This document shows positions 1-7,447 of a DNA stretch of 15,714 nt, one piece after another. The notes below the pieces were generated by a model. The model did not search any database. It saw only the letters and a program-made list of their open reading frames with translations, and was not told where the DNA came from. How positions within the stretch are numbered: position 1 is the stretch's first letter; every line of letters starts with the position of its first letter. This DNA is from a bacterium (GTDB lineage: Bacteria > Cyanobacteriota > Sericytochromatia > S15B-MN24 > VGJW01). The translations under genes and the position numbers were made by a program. The stretch lies in assembly GCA_021790035.1 (NCBI GenBank), contig JAJYIO010000012.1, positions 1-15,714 on the forward strand, written 5' to 3'.

Positions 1-98
1 CGATCTACCTTGAGTTCCTCGATGAGGCGCCTGAACCGCGCCGCGTCGGCCGGATCGGTCCGGTCGAAGGTACCCTCGAAGGCGGGAGCGATGAGCAT
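1..98 (-). CDS. Unrecognised protein, N-terminal fragment
   Basis: The gene starts at ATG 98 on the minus strand and is cut by the window edge after 32 full codons. The start is supported by an AGGAA Shine-Dalgarno (107-111) eight bases upstream. Codon use is typical of the window, with mostly G or C in third positions and no stop. The product begins MLIAPAFEGTF, followed by a polar, charged stretch (DRTDPADAARFRRLIEEL) that would form a helix. The opening resembles a beta strand of an alpha/beta fold, but I do not recognise the family and assign no function. It lies 178 bases downstream of dctM on the same strand, with a possible terminator between them, so it is probably a separate unit. 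Confidence 0.6.
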   Translation of the reverse strand, partial: MLIAPAFEGTFDRTDPADAARFRRLIEELKVD

Positions 99-276
99 GA
101 CTTGGATTCCTGACAGCGCCTCGGCGCGTGAGCGACGGAGGCATCCCAGCTAGTGGTCCATGTATACCCCGGCCAGATGGGAGAAGCGCCACGCAACCGC
201 ATTCGCCACCGGAAGAGCCAAACGGCGAAGAACCTTGCCCTCGGTCAGGGAGAGTCCGAGGGAACCTGCGGGCTCC
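99..276. other. Intergenic between dctM and the edge gene
   Basis: No convincing gene is seen here. On the minus strand the stretch holds a hairpin just after dctM (separate entry). Further on, a TATACA hexamer at about 160-166 could be a -10 box for the edge gene, but no good -35 lies 16-18 bases upstream of it. Confidence 0.4.
238..262 (-). terminator. Candidate hairpin terminator after dctM
   Basis: The arms CCCTCGG (238-244) and CCGAGGG (256-262) are perfectly complementary, with an 11-base loop. The hairpin begins 14 bases past the dctM stop codon. There is no T-run after it on the minus strand, so it would be at best a weak or Rho-assisted terminator. Confidence 0.3.
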
Positions 277-1599
277 CTACGGCAGCGCTGCGGCCGAGGT
301 TCCCATGTGCAGGGCGTTGAGCAGGCTCAGGGAGATCGCCGGGACATAGGTGACCAGCCCCAGCACCAGCAGCGTCGCGATGAGGAACGGCACCGTCGAC
401 CGGTATAGCGCCAGGATCGGCTTGTTGAATCGGAACGACGCCACGAAGAGATTGAGGCCCATCGGTGGCAAGCTGTAGCCGATCTCGAGATTCATCAGGA
501 ACACGACCCCGAGCTGGTAAGGATTGATGTTATATCGAGCTGCGATGGGGAGAATGAGCGGCAGCACGACCAGAATGGCAGAAAAGACATCGAGGAGCGC
601 CGCCACGATCAGCAAGAAGACGTTGAGCGCGATGAGGAAGGTGAGCGGGCTCCGGATGAACGGGCTGATCGCATGGAAGAGGTGATCCGGCACGTTCTCG
701 AGGACCAGGAGATTGGTGAGCCCCAGGGCGGTCCCGATGATCACGAAGATCCCACCCACCAGCACCATGCTCTCGCGTACGACGCGGGGAATGTCGCGCA
801 CCAAGGACAGATCCTTGTAGGCGAAGACCTCGATCACGAAGACATAGAGCGCCACCACCACGGCCGCCTGATCGGCCGTGAAGATGCCGCCGTAGATCCC
901 CCCGAAGATGATGAGCGGAATCGGGATCTCCCAGGCCGCGTCCTTGAGCGCCGCGAGGGCCGCTTTCGGTGCAAACGGGGTCCGCGCCACCTTGGCCCGG
1001 CTGCCGAGCCAGATGGAAAGCGCCACCGCGACGGAAAGGTCGAGGATGCCTGGAACCACGCCGGCGACGAAGAGCTTGTTGATATCCGTCTGGGCGATCA
1101 CGCCGTAAATGATGATGGGCAAGGACGGCGGGAACAGCATGCCGCGGCTTCCCCCCGTCGTGAGAAGGCCGAGGGTGAAACGCTCCGGGTAGCCCTCCTT
1201 GACCAGGGCCGGCAGGAGGAGGCCGCCCAGCGCGATGATCGTGACTCCCGAAACGCCCGTGAACACGGTGAAGAAGGCGCAGGCGATCAGAGCCACCACG
1301 GCGATCCCGCCCGGAAGCCAGCCGACCAGGGCGCGGGTCAGGTTGACGAGGCGGGTACTGGTCTTGGCCTCGGCCATGAGGTAGCCGGCGAACGTGAACA
1401 GGGGAATGGCCAGGAACATCGGCTGCTCGGCGATCTTGACCATCTCCGAGTAGAGATTGGAGAAGCTATCGACCAGCGTCTGGTCCTGATGCAAGCCCGC
1501 GATGCCAAAACCGATCAGGGTGATGGCCGCGATGATGACGAACAGGGGCTCGCCCAGCAGCGTGAGCAGGCCGAGTCCGGCAGTCAGGACCCAGGTCAT
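277..1599 (-). CDS. dctM: TRAP transporter large membrane subunit DctM
   Basis: This is the 440-residue large integral membrane subunit of a tripartite ATP-independent periplasmic (TRAP) transporter. It forms the ion-coupled translocation channel in the inner membrane. The length matches the DctM family (about 430). The chain is mostly hydrophobic helices and carries family landmarks: IPLFTFAGYLM (65-75), FTVFTGVSGVT (110-120), the re-entrant hairpin region SRGMLFPPSLP (151-161), and a second half with LEIGYSLPPMGLNLF (371-385). The canonical GSLG(I/L)xPPS hairpin here reads GSRGMLFPPS, with Arg in place of Leu. The start codon overlaps the dctQ stop in an ATGA (1596-1599), which indicates translational coupling and fixes the start. 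It is the last gene of the tatT-dctP-dctQ-dctM operon. The substrate cannot be read from this subunit. Confidence 0.95.
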   Translation of the reverse strand: MTWVLTAGLGLLTLLGEPLFVIIAAITLIGFGIAGLHQDQTLVDSFSNLYSEMVKIAEQPMFLAIPLFTFAGYLMAEAKTSTRLVNLTRALVGWLPGGIAVVALIACAFFTVFTGVSGVTIIALGGLLLPALVKEGYPERFTLGLLTTGGSRGMLFPPSLPIIIYGVIAQTDINKLFVAGVVPGILDLSVAVALSIWLGSRAKVARTPFAPKAALAALKDAAWEIPIPLIIFGGIYGGIFTADQAAVVVALYVFVIEVFAYKDLSLVRDIPRVVRESMVLVGGIFVIIGTALGLTNLLVLENVPDHLFHAISPFIRSPLTFLIALNVFLLIVAALLDVFSAILVVLPLILPIAARYNINPYQLGVVFLMNLEIGYSLPPMGLNLFVASFRFNKPILALYRSTVPFLIATLLVLGLVTYVPAISLSLLNALHMGTSAAALP

Positions 1600-2243
1600 G
1601 GAGCGGTCCGCCCTTCTTGAACCGCAGCCGCCAGGGTGGGGGAATCACCAGGCCCTTTGGCACGGCCGAGGATGCCGTCTGCAGCCGCCAGGAGGAAGCG
1701 GAAGGTCATGACGGCGAATACCAGCACGAACACGGACTCGCCCTGCCAGCGCTGGATCGGGCCGACGATGTTCTCGCCCCCACCCTGCATCTCCTCCTGG
1801 AGGTACGGGAACGCGACGTACAGAAGGACACCGCAGACCCCCGCCGCGAACAGGTTGACGACGACGTCGACCCAGCGCCGGATGCTCGCGGGAAGAAGGC
1901 GGGCAAAGGCATCCATGTTGAGGTGGCGACCCGACCGGGTGGCCACCATCGCACCGATCATCCCGACCCACAACACCATCCAGCGCAGCGTGGGATCCGC
2001 CCACATGAAGCCACCCATGACGCTGTCGGGAACCGGAAGATGCAGGCGGTTGGCATTCTGCAACACGATGTTGAGCGTGCCGATGGAGATCATGGCCGCC
2101 AGCAGCACGATGAGCAGGCCCTGCTCGAGGTAACCGAGCAGCCGATCCAGCCCGTAAAAGGGCCGCAATACGGGGTGCCGGGCGGGTTCGGGGGCCACGG
2201 GGAGATCCATCTTTGGGGCAATGGAGCCCTCGGAAGCCGACAT
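1596..2243 (-). CDS. dctQ: TRAP transporter small membrane subunit DctQ
   Basis: This is the small membrane subunit of the TRAP transporter, which partners DctM and helps dock the binding protein. From ATG 2243 it is 215 residues with four hydrophobic segments at about 41-61, 87-103, 124-147 and 169-190. It has the DctQ signature around LRWMVLWVGMIGAMVATRSG followed by RHLNMD (about 87-111). It is longer than usual (about 160-180) because of a polar N-terminal extension of about 35 residues. The start is uncertain. The frame is open to a TTG at 2291, nine bases after the dctP stop, and ATG 2210 is also possible; none has a strong Shine-Dalgarno. Its stop overlaps the dctM start. Confidence 0.9.
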   Translation of the reverse strand: MSASEGSIAPKMDLPVAPEPARHPVLRPFYGLDRLLGYLEQGLLIVLLAAMISIGTLNIVLQNANRLHLPVPDSVMGGFMWADPTLRWMVLWVGMIGAMVATRSGRHLNMDAFARLLPASIRRWVDVVVNLFAAGVCGVLLYVAFPYLQEEMQGGGENIVGPIQRWQGESVFVLVFAVMTFRFLLAAADGILGRAKGPGDSPTLAAAVQEGRTAP

Positions 2244-2300
2244 GCTCAAGGGTCGAAACCTTCGTCCTGAAAATGACCTACTGACGGTCAAGGTGTGTTC

Positions 2301-3290
2301 TTAGCGGCGACCGATGCCGGCCTTGACCGCGTTGAGGAGGGCTGCCGGGTAAAGCTTGCCGATGAGCGAGCGCTGGACCGCGACGGCATCCTGCTGGAGC
2401 TTGGCGCGATCCGCAGGCGAGATCGAGGTGACCTTGATGCCCTGGGCGCGCAAGGCGGCGATGGCCTCCTGGTTATCCTTGCGACCATCGACGACGATTT
2501 CCCGGCAGTACTTGGCGCCATCCTGACGCAATACGGCCTGGTCGGCCGGCGACAGCCTCTGCCAGGCGTTCTTGGTGACCAGGAGGGCCCCCATAGACTG
2601 CGTGAGGCGCAGGTTGAGCATGTACTTGACCTTGGAATTCCACTGGAGGGCCAGAAGGGCCTCGGGTGCGTTGTAAGCACCGTCGATCATGCCGGTCTCC
2701 AGGCTGGTGAGGACGTTGGTGATGGCCAGGGGCTGCGGAATGACCTTGAGCTGCTTGAAGATCGCCTCGGCGAGCCGATCGCCCTCCCACATCCACATCT
2801 TGACGCCCTGGAGATCGCTGAGCCGGTAGATGGGCTTGTTGGTGAAAAGATAGACCGGACCAACTTCGGCCCAGCCCAGAAGCTCGTAGCCCTTGCGATC
2901 GAACTGCTTGTCGAGGTAGCCCCCGATTTTGGCCGTGGCCCGATCGACATCGGTGTCATTCCGGTAGAGGAGCGGCAGTTCGAGGACACGCACCTCGGGA
3001 TCGATGAGGCCGAGGCCCATGCCCGTGAGGGCAGCTCCCTGGAGCTCGCCGATGCGCATCTTGCGCACCTCGTCCGTCTCGTCTCCCATCACGCCGCCGC
3101 CAATGAAGCGGATCCGCACGTCGTGGTGCGTCCTGGCGTAGACATCGGCCGCCATGCTCTTGAAGATCGAATCCCACCGCGATCCAGGCGGCGCCAGGAA
3201 GGCGATCCGCAGGGTCTGGGCGGCATACGCCGGCATCGAGGTCGCAGCAGCCAGAAGTGCGCCAAGAACGAGCGATCGGAACGGCTTCAT
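2301..3290 (-). CDS. dctP: TRAP solute-binding protein (DctP family, TatT-associated type)
   Basis: This is the periplasmic substrate-binding subunit (329 residues) that captures the solute and delivers it to DctQM. A Sec signal peptide covers about 1-23 (basic MKPFR, hydrophobic core, AYA cleavage site). The mature part starts LRIAFLAPPGSRW and shows the bilobed DctP pattern: a middle segment SDLQGVKMWMWEGDRL (158-173), then LTSLETGMIDGAYNAPEALL (194-213). Most characterised DctP proteins have an Arg that grips the substrate carboxylate in the KIRV/KVRV motif. The aligned stretch here is KMWMWEGD, with Trp166 in that place, a form I associate with DctP proteins paired with TatT. A GGAG lies 11 bases before the ATG. 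The gene starts 19 bases after the tatT stop, so the two are surely co-transcribed. Confidence 0.93.
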   Translation of the reverse strand: MKPFRSLVLGALLAAATSMPAYAAQTLRIAFLAPPGSRWDSIFKSMAADVYARTHHDVRIRFIGGGVMGDETDEVRKMRIGELQGAALTGMGLGLIDPEVRVLELPLLYRNDTDVDRATAKIGGYLDKQFDRKGYELLGWAEVGPVYLFTNKPIYRLSDLQGVKMWMWEGDRLAEAIFKQLKVIPQPLAITNVLTSLETGMIDGAYNAPEALLALQWNSKVKYMLNLRLTQSMGALLVTKNAWQRLSPADQAVLRQDGAKYCREIVVDGRKDNQEAIAALRAQGIKVTSISPADRAKLQQDAVAVQRSLIGKLYPAALLNAVKAGIGRR

Positions 3291-3309
3291 GGGGATGGAT
3301 TCTCCTTTG

Positions 3310-4293
3310 TCATCTGGCCCCGATGGCAGGTGCCGACGGACTCGCAGGGGGCTCGATAGCCGCTGGGTCCGGTGCCGACGGGGAGTCGTCGAGGTCCGGG
3401 AAGAAATCGTCGATCTTGGACAGGAGGAACGCGGCCCTCCGCTTGGCCACGGCGTTTGCCAGGGTCTGGGCTGGCAGGACGTCGTCCGGGGCCCTCAAGA
3501 CGCGAGCGAGCGTGGACTTGAACAGGGCTGCGTCCTGGATCTGGACGCAGTAGTACTGAGCGAACATCACCTGGGTCGGCAAGAACTTGCCGCCGTCGAC
3601 GGCCTCGGCCTTGTCGTAGGCAGCCAGGGCTACCGCGGGATCTCCGCCGAGGACCTCCGGGCGGGACGCCGCGTCGACGAGGTCGTATACGTAGGCGCCC
3701 CCGTAATAGTAGTCCGGATCCAGGGCCTCGACGCGGTGCATCAGGGCCGTGACGCGCGGGAGCTGGGCGATCTGGAAGGGGTCCTCCTTGGAGAGGTTGA
3801 TCAGCTGACCCCAGTTGTACGCGGTCCAGAAGAGCGAGGGCACATCCTGGCGGCCAAAACCTGCCAGTGCCGCCCGGAAGGTGGAGAGATCGGCGTTCTG
3901 GGCGGCAGCGAAGGCGGGATGGCGCAGCAAAGCCCGCATGCCGTAGTCCCGGCCCTTGGTATAGAGCGCCCTGGCCCTGGCCACCTGCACGGGATCCGGG
4001 GTGTCGTAAGGCCCGACCAGAGGATCGACGAAGGCGAAGGTGTAGCCGCCGATGAGCTGCGCTGTCAGTGCGCTGTAGGCGTCGTTCTCCGGATCGTCGT
4101 CGGCCAGGGACTCGAGCAGCTTGATCTGCCCGTATGCCGTCCGCGCCTTGGCGAGGTTGTCTTGCTGAAACATCGCAGACGCCTGGCCTCTGGCGATCGG
4201 GTAGCTCGCATCGGCAAACGTGCGCACGAAGAACGCACAGCCCGAAAGCGGCGTGACGAGCCCGAACAAGGCAATGGCGGCGGCGGGACGCAT
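3310..4293 (-). CDS. tatT: TRAP-associated lipoprotein TatT (TPR-like)
   Basis: This 327-residue protein is the accessory T component of TatT-type TRAP systems. The family is known from Treponema pallidum Tp0956 as a lipidated, all-helical, TPR-like protein that associates with the binding protein and is proposed to pass ligand to it. A lipoprotein signal ends in LSGC with lipidation at Cys19. The rest is predicted helical with repeated Ala/Tyr-rich pairs, such as LAKARTAYGQIKLLESL, RARALYTKGRDYGMRALL and DPAVALAAYDKAEAVDGGKFL, consistent with TPR packing. The last 25 residues are Pro/Ala-rich. It is first in the operon. No Shine-Dalgarno precedes ATG 4293, but a TACCCT box sits seven bases upstream (see regulatory entry), which suggests a leaderless message. 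The family call rests on sequence pattern plus the dctP-dctQ-dctM context. Confidence 0.85.
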   Translation of the reverse strand: MRPAAAIALFGLVTPLSGCAFFVRTFADASYPIARGQASAMFQQDNLAKARTAYGQIKLLESLADDDPENDAYSALTAQLIGGYTFAFVDPLVGPYDTPDPVQVARARALYTKGRDYGMRALLRHPAFAAAQNADLSTFRAALAGFGRQDVPSLFWTAYNWGQLINLSKEDPFQIAQLPRVTALMHRVEALDPDYYYGGAYVYDLVDAASRPEVLGGDPAVALAAYDKAEAVDGGKFLPTQVMFAQYYCVQIQDAALFKSTLARVLRAPDDVLPAQTLANAVAKRRAAFLLSKIDDFFPDLDDSPSAPDPAAIEPPASPSAPAIGAR

Positions 4294-4300
4294 CGGGAAC

Positions 4301-4306
4301 AGGGTA
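4301..4306 (-). promoter_or_regulatory. Candidate -10 box for a leaderless tatT mRNA
   Basis: On the minus strand the hexamer TACCCT keeps the three key -10 bases (TANNNT) and ends seven bases before the tatT ATG. A weak TTGGAC lies 18 bases further upstream. Transcription would begin at or near the A of ATG, which would explain the lack of a Shine-Dalgarno. Confidence 0.35.
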
Positions 4307-4523
4307 GGCCAACCGTCCCGTGTTGTCCAACCCCGGCACGATCCTCACCCAGAGCACGAAGCGACTCCGGAGCAGGTGTCGCTCGTGCGCGACCCGTTCC
4401 CACCGGGGGCGACCGAACCCACCGGCGCTCGCCGTCGTCTTCTTGTGAACCAGGGGCGGAGTGCTGGCGCCGAGGCTCGTCTGGAGCCGACCCTCGGGAT
4501 TATCCTCGCGATCCAGGTGGTAC

Positions 4524-4529
4524 AAGGGG
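4524..4529 (+). promoter_or_regulatory. Shine-Dalgarno fixing the protease start
   Basis: AAGGGG with a six-base spacer to ATG 4536. It picks this ATG over an in-frame upstream ATG at 4461 and places a lipoprotein signal at the new N-terminus. Confidence 0.7.
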
Positions 4530-4535
4530 CCAAGA

Positions 4536-6047
4536 ATGAGAGGCTCGACATCCCCTCCCCGGAGATTTCCTCGGCCTGGCGCCACGAGCCGGTCCGGGTG
4601 GCCGCAGGGCTTGCTGGCGATCGCCCTGTCGACGGCGGGCTGCGCGACGCTGGTCCCCACGGCTGCGGCGCCGTACCCCGGGATCGCTCGCCAGATCGTC
4701 TTGCGCTTCAACCCCGGCGTGTCCGCGGCCACGCAGACGGCGCTGGCCAAGCAGTTCGGCGCGGCAGCCACGACGGGCGAGCTGCCGGATGCAGAGCGCT
4801 GGACCTTGCCGGCCGGGGTCGATCCCTCGCAGGTGATCGGCCAGCTCGAGGCCAACCCGGCCATCAAGTTCGCCGAGCCCAACTTCGAGCGGCACGTGCT
4901 CGGCTACGCGGTGCCATCGGCTGATTACAGCTCGACCCAGCAGTGGAACCTCACCCAGATCCGCGCTCCACAGGCCTGGTCCCAGTACTTCAGCACCACC
5001 CAGCCACCCGGCCGGACCGCGCAGGGCCCCGCGGTACTGGTGGCGGTCCTGGACTCGGGTGTCGACGTCCTTCATCCCAACCTCTTGCCGAACATCGCGC
5101 GCGACTCGACCGGGAAGATCCGCTTCATCGACGAGGTGCATCCGACCGACACCGCCACGTCGGATATCGATACCAGCACCAATCAGGACTTCAACTGGGC
5201 CACGGCTTACAGCGGCACGCCGGAGGGCGCGACCTACGCGAGCCTTCTTCCCGACGAGGCGTGCCCAGCGGGCTATACCTGCCCCGGGCCGGACGGCCAT
5301 GGCCACGGGACCCACGTCGCCGGCATCATCGCCGCCGCCGCGGGAACGGGCGACGATTACCAGGGCGTTCAGGTCGTGGGCGTGGCCCCGGCGGCCCAGA
5401 TCTTGCCGGTCAAGATCATGCACAACGACGGCAATGGCGATGACTGGACGATCGCCAACGGCATGGTCGACGCCGCCAAGGCCGGGGCCCAGATCGAGAA
5501 CATGTCGATCGGCGGGCCCGATCCGAGCCAGCTCCTGGACGACGCCGTCACGTACACGCTCGATCAGGGGGTGCTCATCGTCGTGGCGGCGGGCGAGAAT
5601 CTACCCCAAGGCCAGGCGGTGTTCTACCCCGCGGCCTATCCCGGGGTGATCGCGGTCGGGGCGGTGGATCAGTACAACAACTACCAGGCCTATTCCAACT
5701 TCGGGCCGCAGGTGGCGCTGGTGGCGCCAGGCGGCACGGTTGACGAGAAGGACGACGGCGTCCTGTCGACGCTTCCGACCTACGGGTCCTTCCTTGCCGC
5801 GCAGGTCGGCGCCACGATCCCAGGCTACGGGCGGGTATCGGGCACCAGCCAGTCTGCGCCGCACGTTGCGGGCGTCGCAGCGCTCATCTGGTCGCTCTAC
5901 CCCCAGCTCACGGCGGCGCAGGTGCGCGAGCGACTCATCGCCTCGGCGGACCCGCTCGGGGGCGTCGATTTCAGCGATCAGACCGGTTGGGGCCTCGTCG
6001 ATGCCGTCAATGCGCTGTCGCTGGGAGATCCGCGCTATGGCCAGTAA
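4536..6047 (+). CDS. S8 subtilisin-family serine protease, predicted lipoprotein
   Basis: This is a 503-residue secreted subtilase. The N-terminus is basic with a hydrophobic core ending in STAGC (lipidation at Cys36), so it is probably anchored in the envelope. Residues about 50-125 look like a propeptide (LRFNPGVSAATQTALAKQF through KFAEPNFERH). The catalytic domain has Asp173 in VLDSGV, His257 in HGHGTHVAG and Ser438 in SGTSQSAPHVAG, so the triad is complete. The oxyanion-hole motif, normally AAGN, reads AAGEN (351-355), which puts Glu in the expected Asn place with Asn one residue later. Two cysteines in EACPAGYTCPG (241-251) could form a small disulfide loop before the His motif. The chain ends soon after GWGLVDAVNAL, with no added C-terminal domain. 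Its stop overlaps the start of the next lipoprotein gene by 11 bases, so the two are probably made together. The substrate is unknown. Confidence 0.93.
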   Translation: MRGSTSPPRRFPRPGATSRSGWPQGLLAIALSTAGCATLVPTAAAPYPGIARQIVLRFNPGVSAATQTALAKQFGAAATTGELPDAERWTLPAGVDPSQVIGQLEANPAIKFAEPNFERHVLGYAVPSADYSSTQQWNLTQIRAPQAWSQYFSTTQPPGRTAQGPAVLVAVLDSGVDVLHPNLLPNIARDSTGKIRFIDEVHPTDTATSDIDTSTNQDFNWATAYSGTPEGATYASLLPDEACPAGYTCPGPDGHGHGTHVAGIIAAAAGTGDDYQGVQVVGVAPAAQILPVKIMHNDGNGDDWTIANGMVDAAKAGAQIENMSIGGPDPSQLLDDAVTYTLDQGVLIVVAAGENLPQGQAVFYPAAYPGVIAVGAVDQYNNYQAYSNFGPQVALVAPGGTVDEKDDGVLSTLPTYGSFLAAQVGATIPGYGRVSGTSQSAPHVAGVAALIWSLYPQLTAAQVRERLIASADPLGGVDFSDQTGWGLVDAVNALSLGDPRYGQ

Positions 6048-7389
6048 GCAGGGCGGACTTCCGGGGTCGAGGTCCTTCGAGCGCCGATCGCCCTCGGGTT
6101 CGGTTCGCCGCCGGACATCGATCAAGCCTGGCGTGTTCGCCTATCTGGCAGCAGCCAGCGTGCTGGTGACGGCGGGCTGTCCGCATTCTGGTTCCGGGGT
6201 CTCCAAGCCCAGTTCGACCACCCAGCAAAGTTCCTCGCCCGAGCCCACCCCGATCGCCCCTCCCGCAACGCCGCCCCTGCTGCCGAGTGCCGCCAACGGC
6301 GCCACCATGCAGATAACCGTCACCGATGCCGCGGGTGCGGTGTCGGGCGCGCAGGTCGCCGCCTACGGCCCGACGCTGGCCCAGGCGGTCACTGACAGCA
6401 ACGGACAGGTCGCGCTGGGCAGCTTGCCGATCGGCTCCTACACGGTTCGGGTCGATGCGGCGGGCCACCAGGGGTGCACCGGAGCCTTCTCGGTCTCGGC
6501 GGCCCGTCAGTCCTTGACCCTGGCGATCTCGGTGGTGGCGGTCAGCCAGCCCCTCACCGGCACCGTCGAAGACACCGCCGGTCATCCGCTGGCCGGAGCT
6601 CGTCTGGCCCTCGGCGACGCCTGGACGATGAGCGCTGCCGACGGCACGTACCAGCTCGCGGCGGCGAGCCCTGGCGCCATCACGGTCAAGAAGACGGGCT
6701 ACGCCGTGGCCACTACGACCGGCGGGGTCGTGCAGCTCACCGCACAGCAACCGAAGGTGGCGTTCGAGGATTCACCCTTTGCAGGCGTGGAAGGCGCGCC
6801 CTCGGCGGCCTTCGCGTCGCTGGAATCGTCCCTCCAGGCCGCAGGGTTCTCCGTGGAGAACCAGGACGATCCGACGGCCGACGTCCGCGTCTGGGCCGCG
6901 CCGGCAAGCCTCGGCTCGATCAGCCCGACGGATGTCGCCTCGTACGTCCAGGCAGGCGGCAAGATCGTCATGATGGGCGACTGGGGGGGGGCCTCCAACT
7001 ACCGACCCGACCTCGCCGATGACCTCCTGCTTCCGCTGGGCGTCGGTATCGAGAACGATCTGGTCCGCGTCGATACCGGCAACCTGGGCCGGCCGGAATG
7101 GTTCTCGCCGATCGTCGGGTCCGGACCCGCGTCGGTGGGCGTGAACTCGATCTCGGTCTACGGCGCGGCCAGCCTGCAATCGGCAACCCCCATGCAGGTC
7201 GTGGCCGGGATCCCCTCCGGCGGGTACCGCGTTCAGGACGTCAACGCCAATGCGGTCGGCATCGTCCGCCAGGTAGGCACCGGCCTGGTCGTGGCCCTTG
7301 GAGACACGGACGCGTGGACCAACGACGCGTCGGATGACGTCGCCCAGTACGACAACCTCAAGTTCGCGACCAATCTCATCGCCTGGTAG
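6037..7389 (+). CDS. Lipoprotein with carboxypeptidase-regulatory-like repeats and a GATase-like half
   Basis: This 450-residue protein starts at ATG 6037, inside the last codons of the protease gene; GGGAG lies about ten bases upstream. The N-terminus is long and basic (RRRTSIK, loosely Tat-like), then a hydrophobic run ends in VTAGC (lipidation at Cys48). A Ser/Thr/Pro linker (50-85) follows. Next come two small beta-sandwich units of the carboxypeptidase-regulatory type: ITVTDAAGAVSGAQVAAYGP (about 90-160) and LTGTVEDTAGHPLAGARLAL (about 165-235). The second half (235-450) alternates strands and helices, with VASYVQAGGKIVMMGDWGG and, near the end, GTGLVVALGDTDAWTND and DNLKFATNLIAW. This resembles GldG/DUF4350-type domains with a class-I glutamine-amidotransferase-like fold that lack catalytic residues. 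I infer an envelope binding protein, perhaps a partner or substrate of the protease. Function is unknown. Confidence 0.85.
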   Translation: MASKQGGLPGSRSFERRSPSGSVRRRTSIKPGVFAYLAAASVLVTAGCPHSGSGVSKPSSTTQQSSSPEPTPIAPPATPPLLPSAANGATMQITVTDAAGAVSGAQVAAYGPTLAQAVTDSNGQVALGSLPIGSYTVRVDAAGHQGCTGAFSVSAARQSLTLAISVVAVSQPLTGTVEDTAGHPLAGARLALGDAWTMSAADGTYQLAAASPGAITVKKTGYAVATTTGGVVQLTAQQPKVAFEDSPFAGVEGAPSAAFASLESSLQAAGFSVENQDDPTADVRVWAAPASLGSISPTDVASYVQAGGKIVMMGDWGGASNYRPDLADDLLLPLGVGIENDLVRVDTGNLGRPEWFSPIVGSGPASVGVNSISVYGAASLQSATPMQVVAGIPSGGYRVQDVNANAVGIVRQVGTGLVVALGDTDAWTNDASDDVAQYDNLKFATNLIAW

Positions 7390-7410
7390 TTCATGCGAAT
7401 GTCACATCTT

Positions 7411-7431
7411 CTCGCGCCCACGCTGCGCGAG
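7411..7431. terminator. Hairpin between convergent genes
   Basis: CTCGCGC (7411-7417) and GCGCGAG (7425-7431) pair perfectly around a seven-base loop. The hairpin lies in the 58-base gap between the convergent lipoprotein and rluD genes, where a bidirectional terminator is expected. No T-run flanks it on either side. Confidence 0.4.
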
Positions 7432-7447
7432 GTACCGGCCGACGCCG

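Larger units (their letters stand above)
4294..4535. other. Divergent intergenic region, tatT / protease
   Basis: The 242 bases between two divergent transcription units must carry both promoters. On the minus strand TACCCT (rc of 4301-4306) lies next to tatT. For the plus-strand protease I find no convincing -35/-10 pair. The reading frames that cross it have no start or codon pattern I would trust. Confidence 0.5.

Noticed and set aside
673..1620. Long plus-strand frame of 315 codons opposite dctM
   Set aside because: It is antisense to a clear transporter gene; its His/Asp/Gly/Arg-rich product is typical of a high-GC shadow frame.
3154..4539. Plus-strand frame of 461 codons opposite tatT
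   Set aside because: Antisense shadow of a supported gene, with no domain or ribosome-binding site.
3287..4882. Minus-strand frame of 531 codons overlapping tatT and the protease gene
   Set aside because: It is out of frame with TatT, Arg/Pro-rich and without domains; the TatT frame has a lipobox and operon context.
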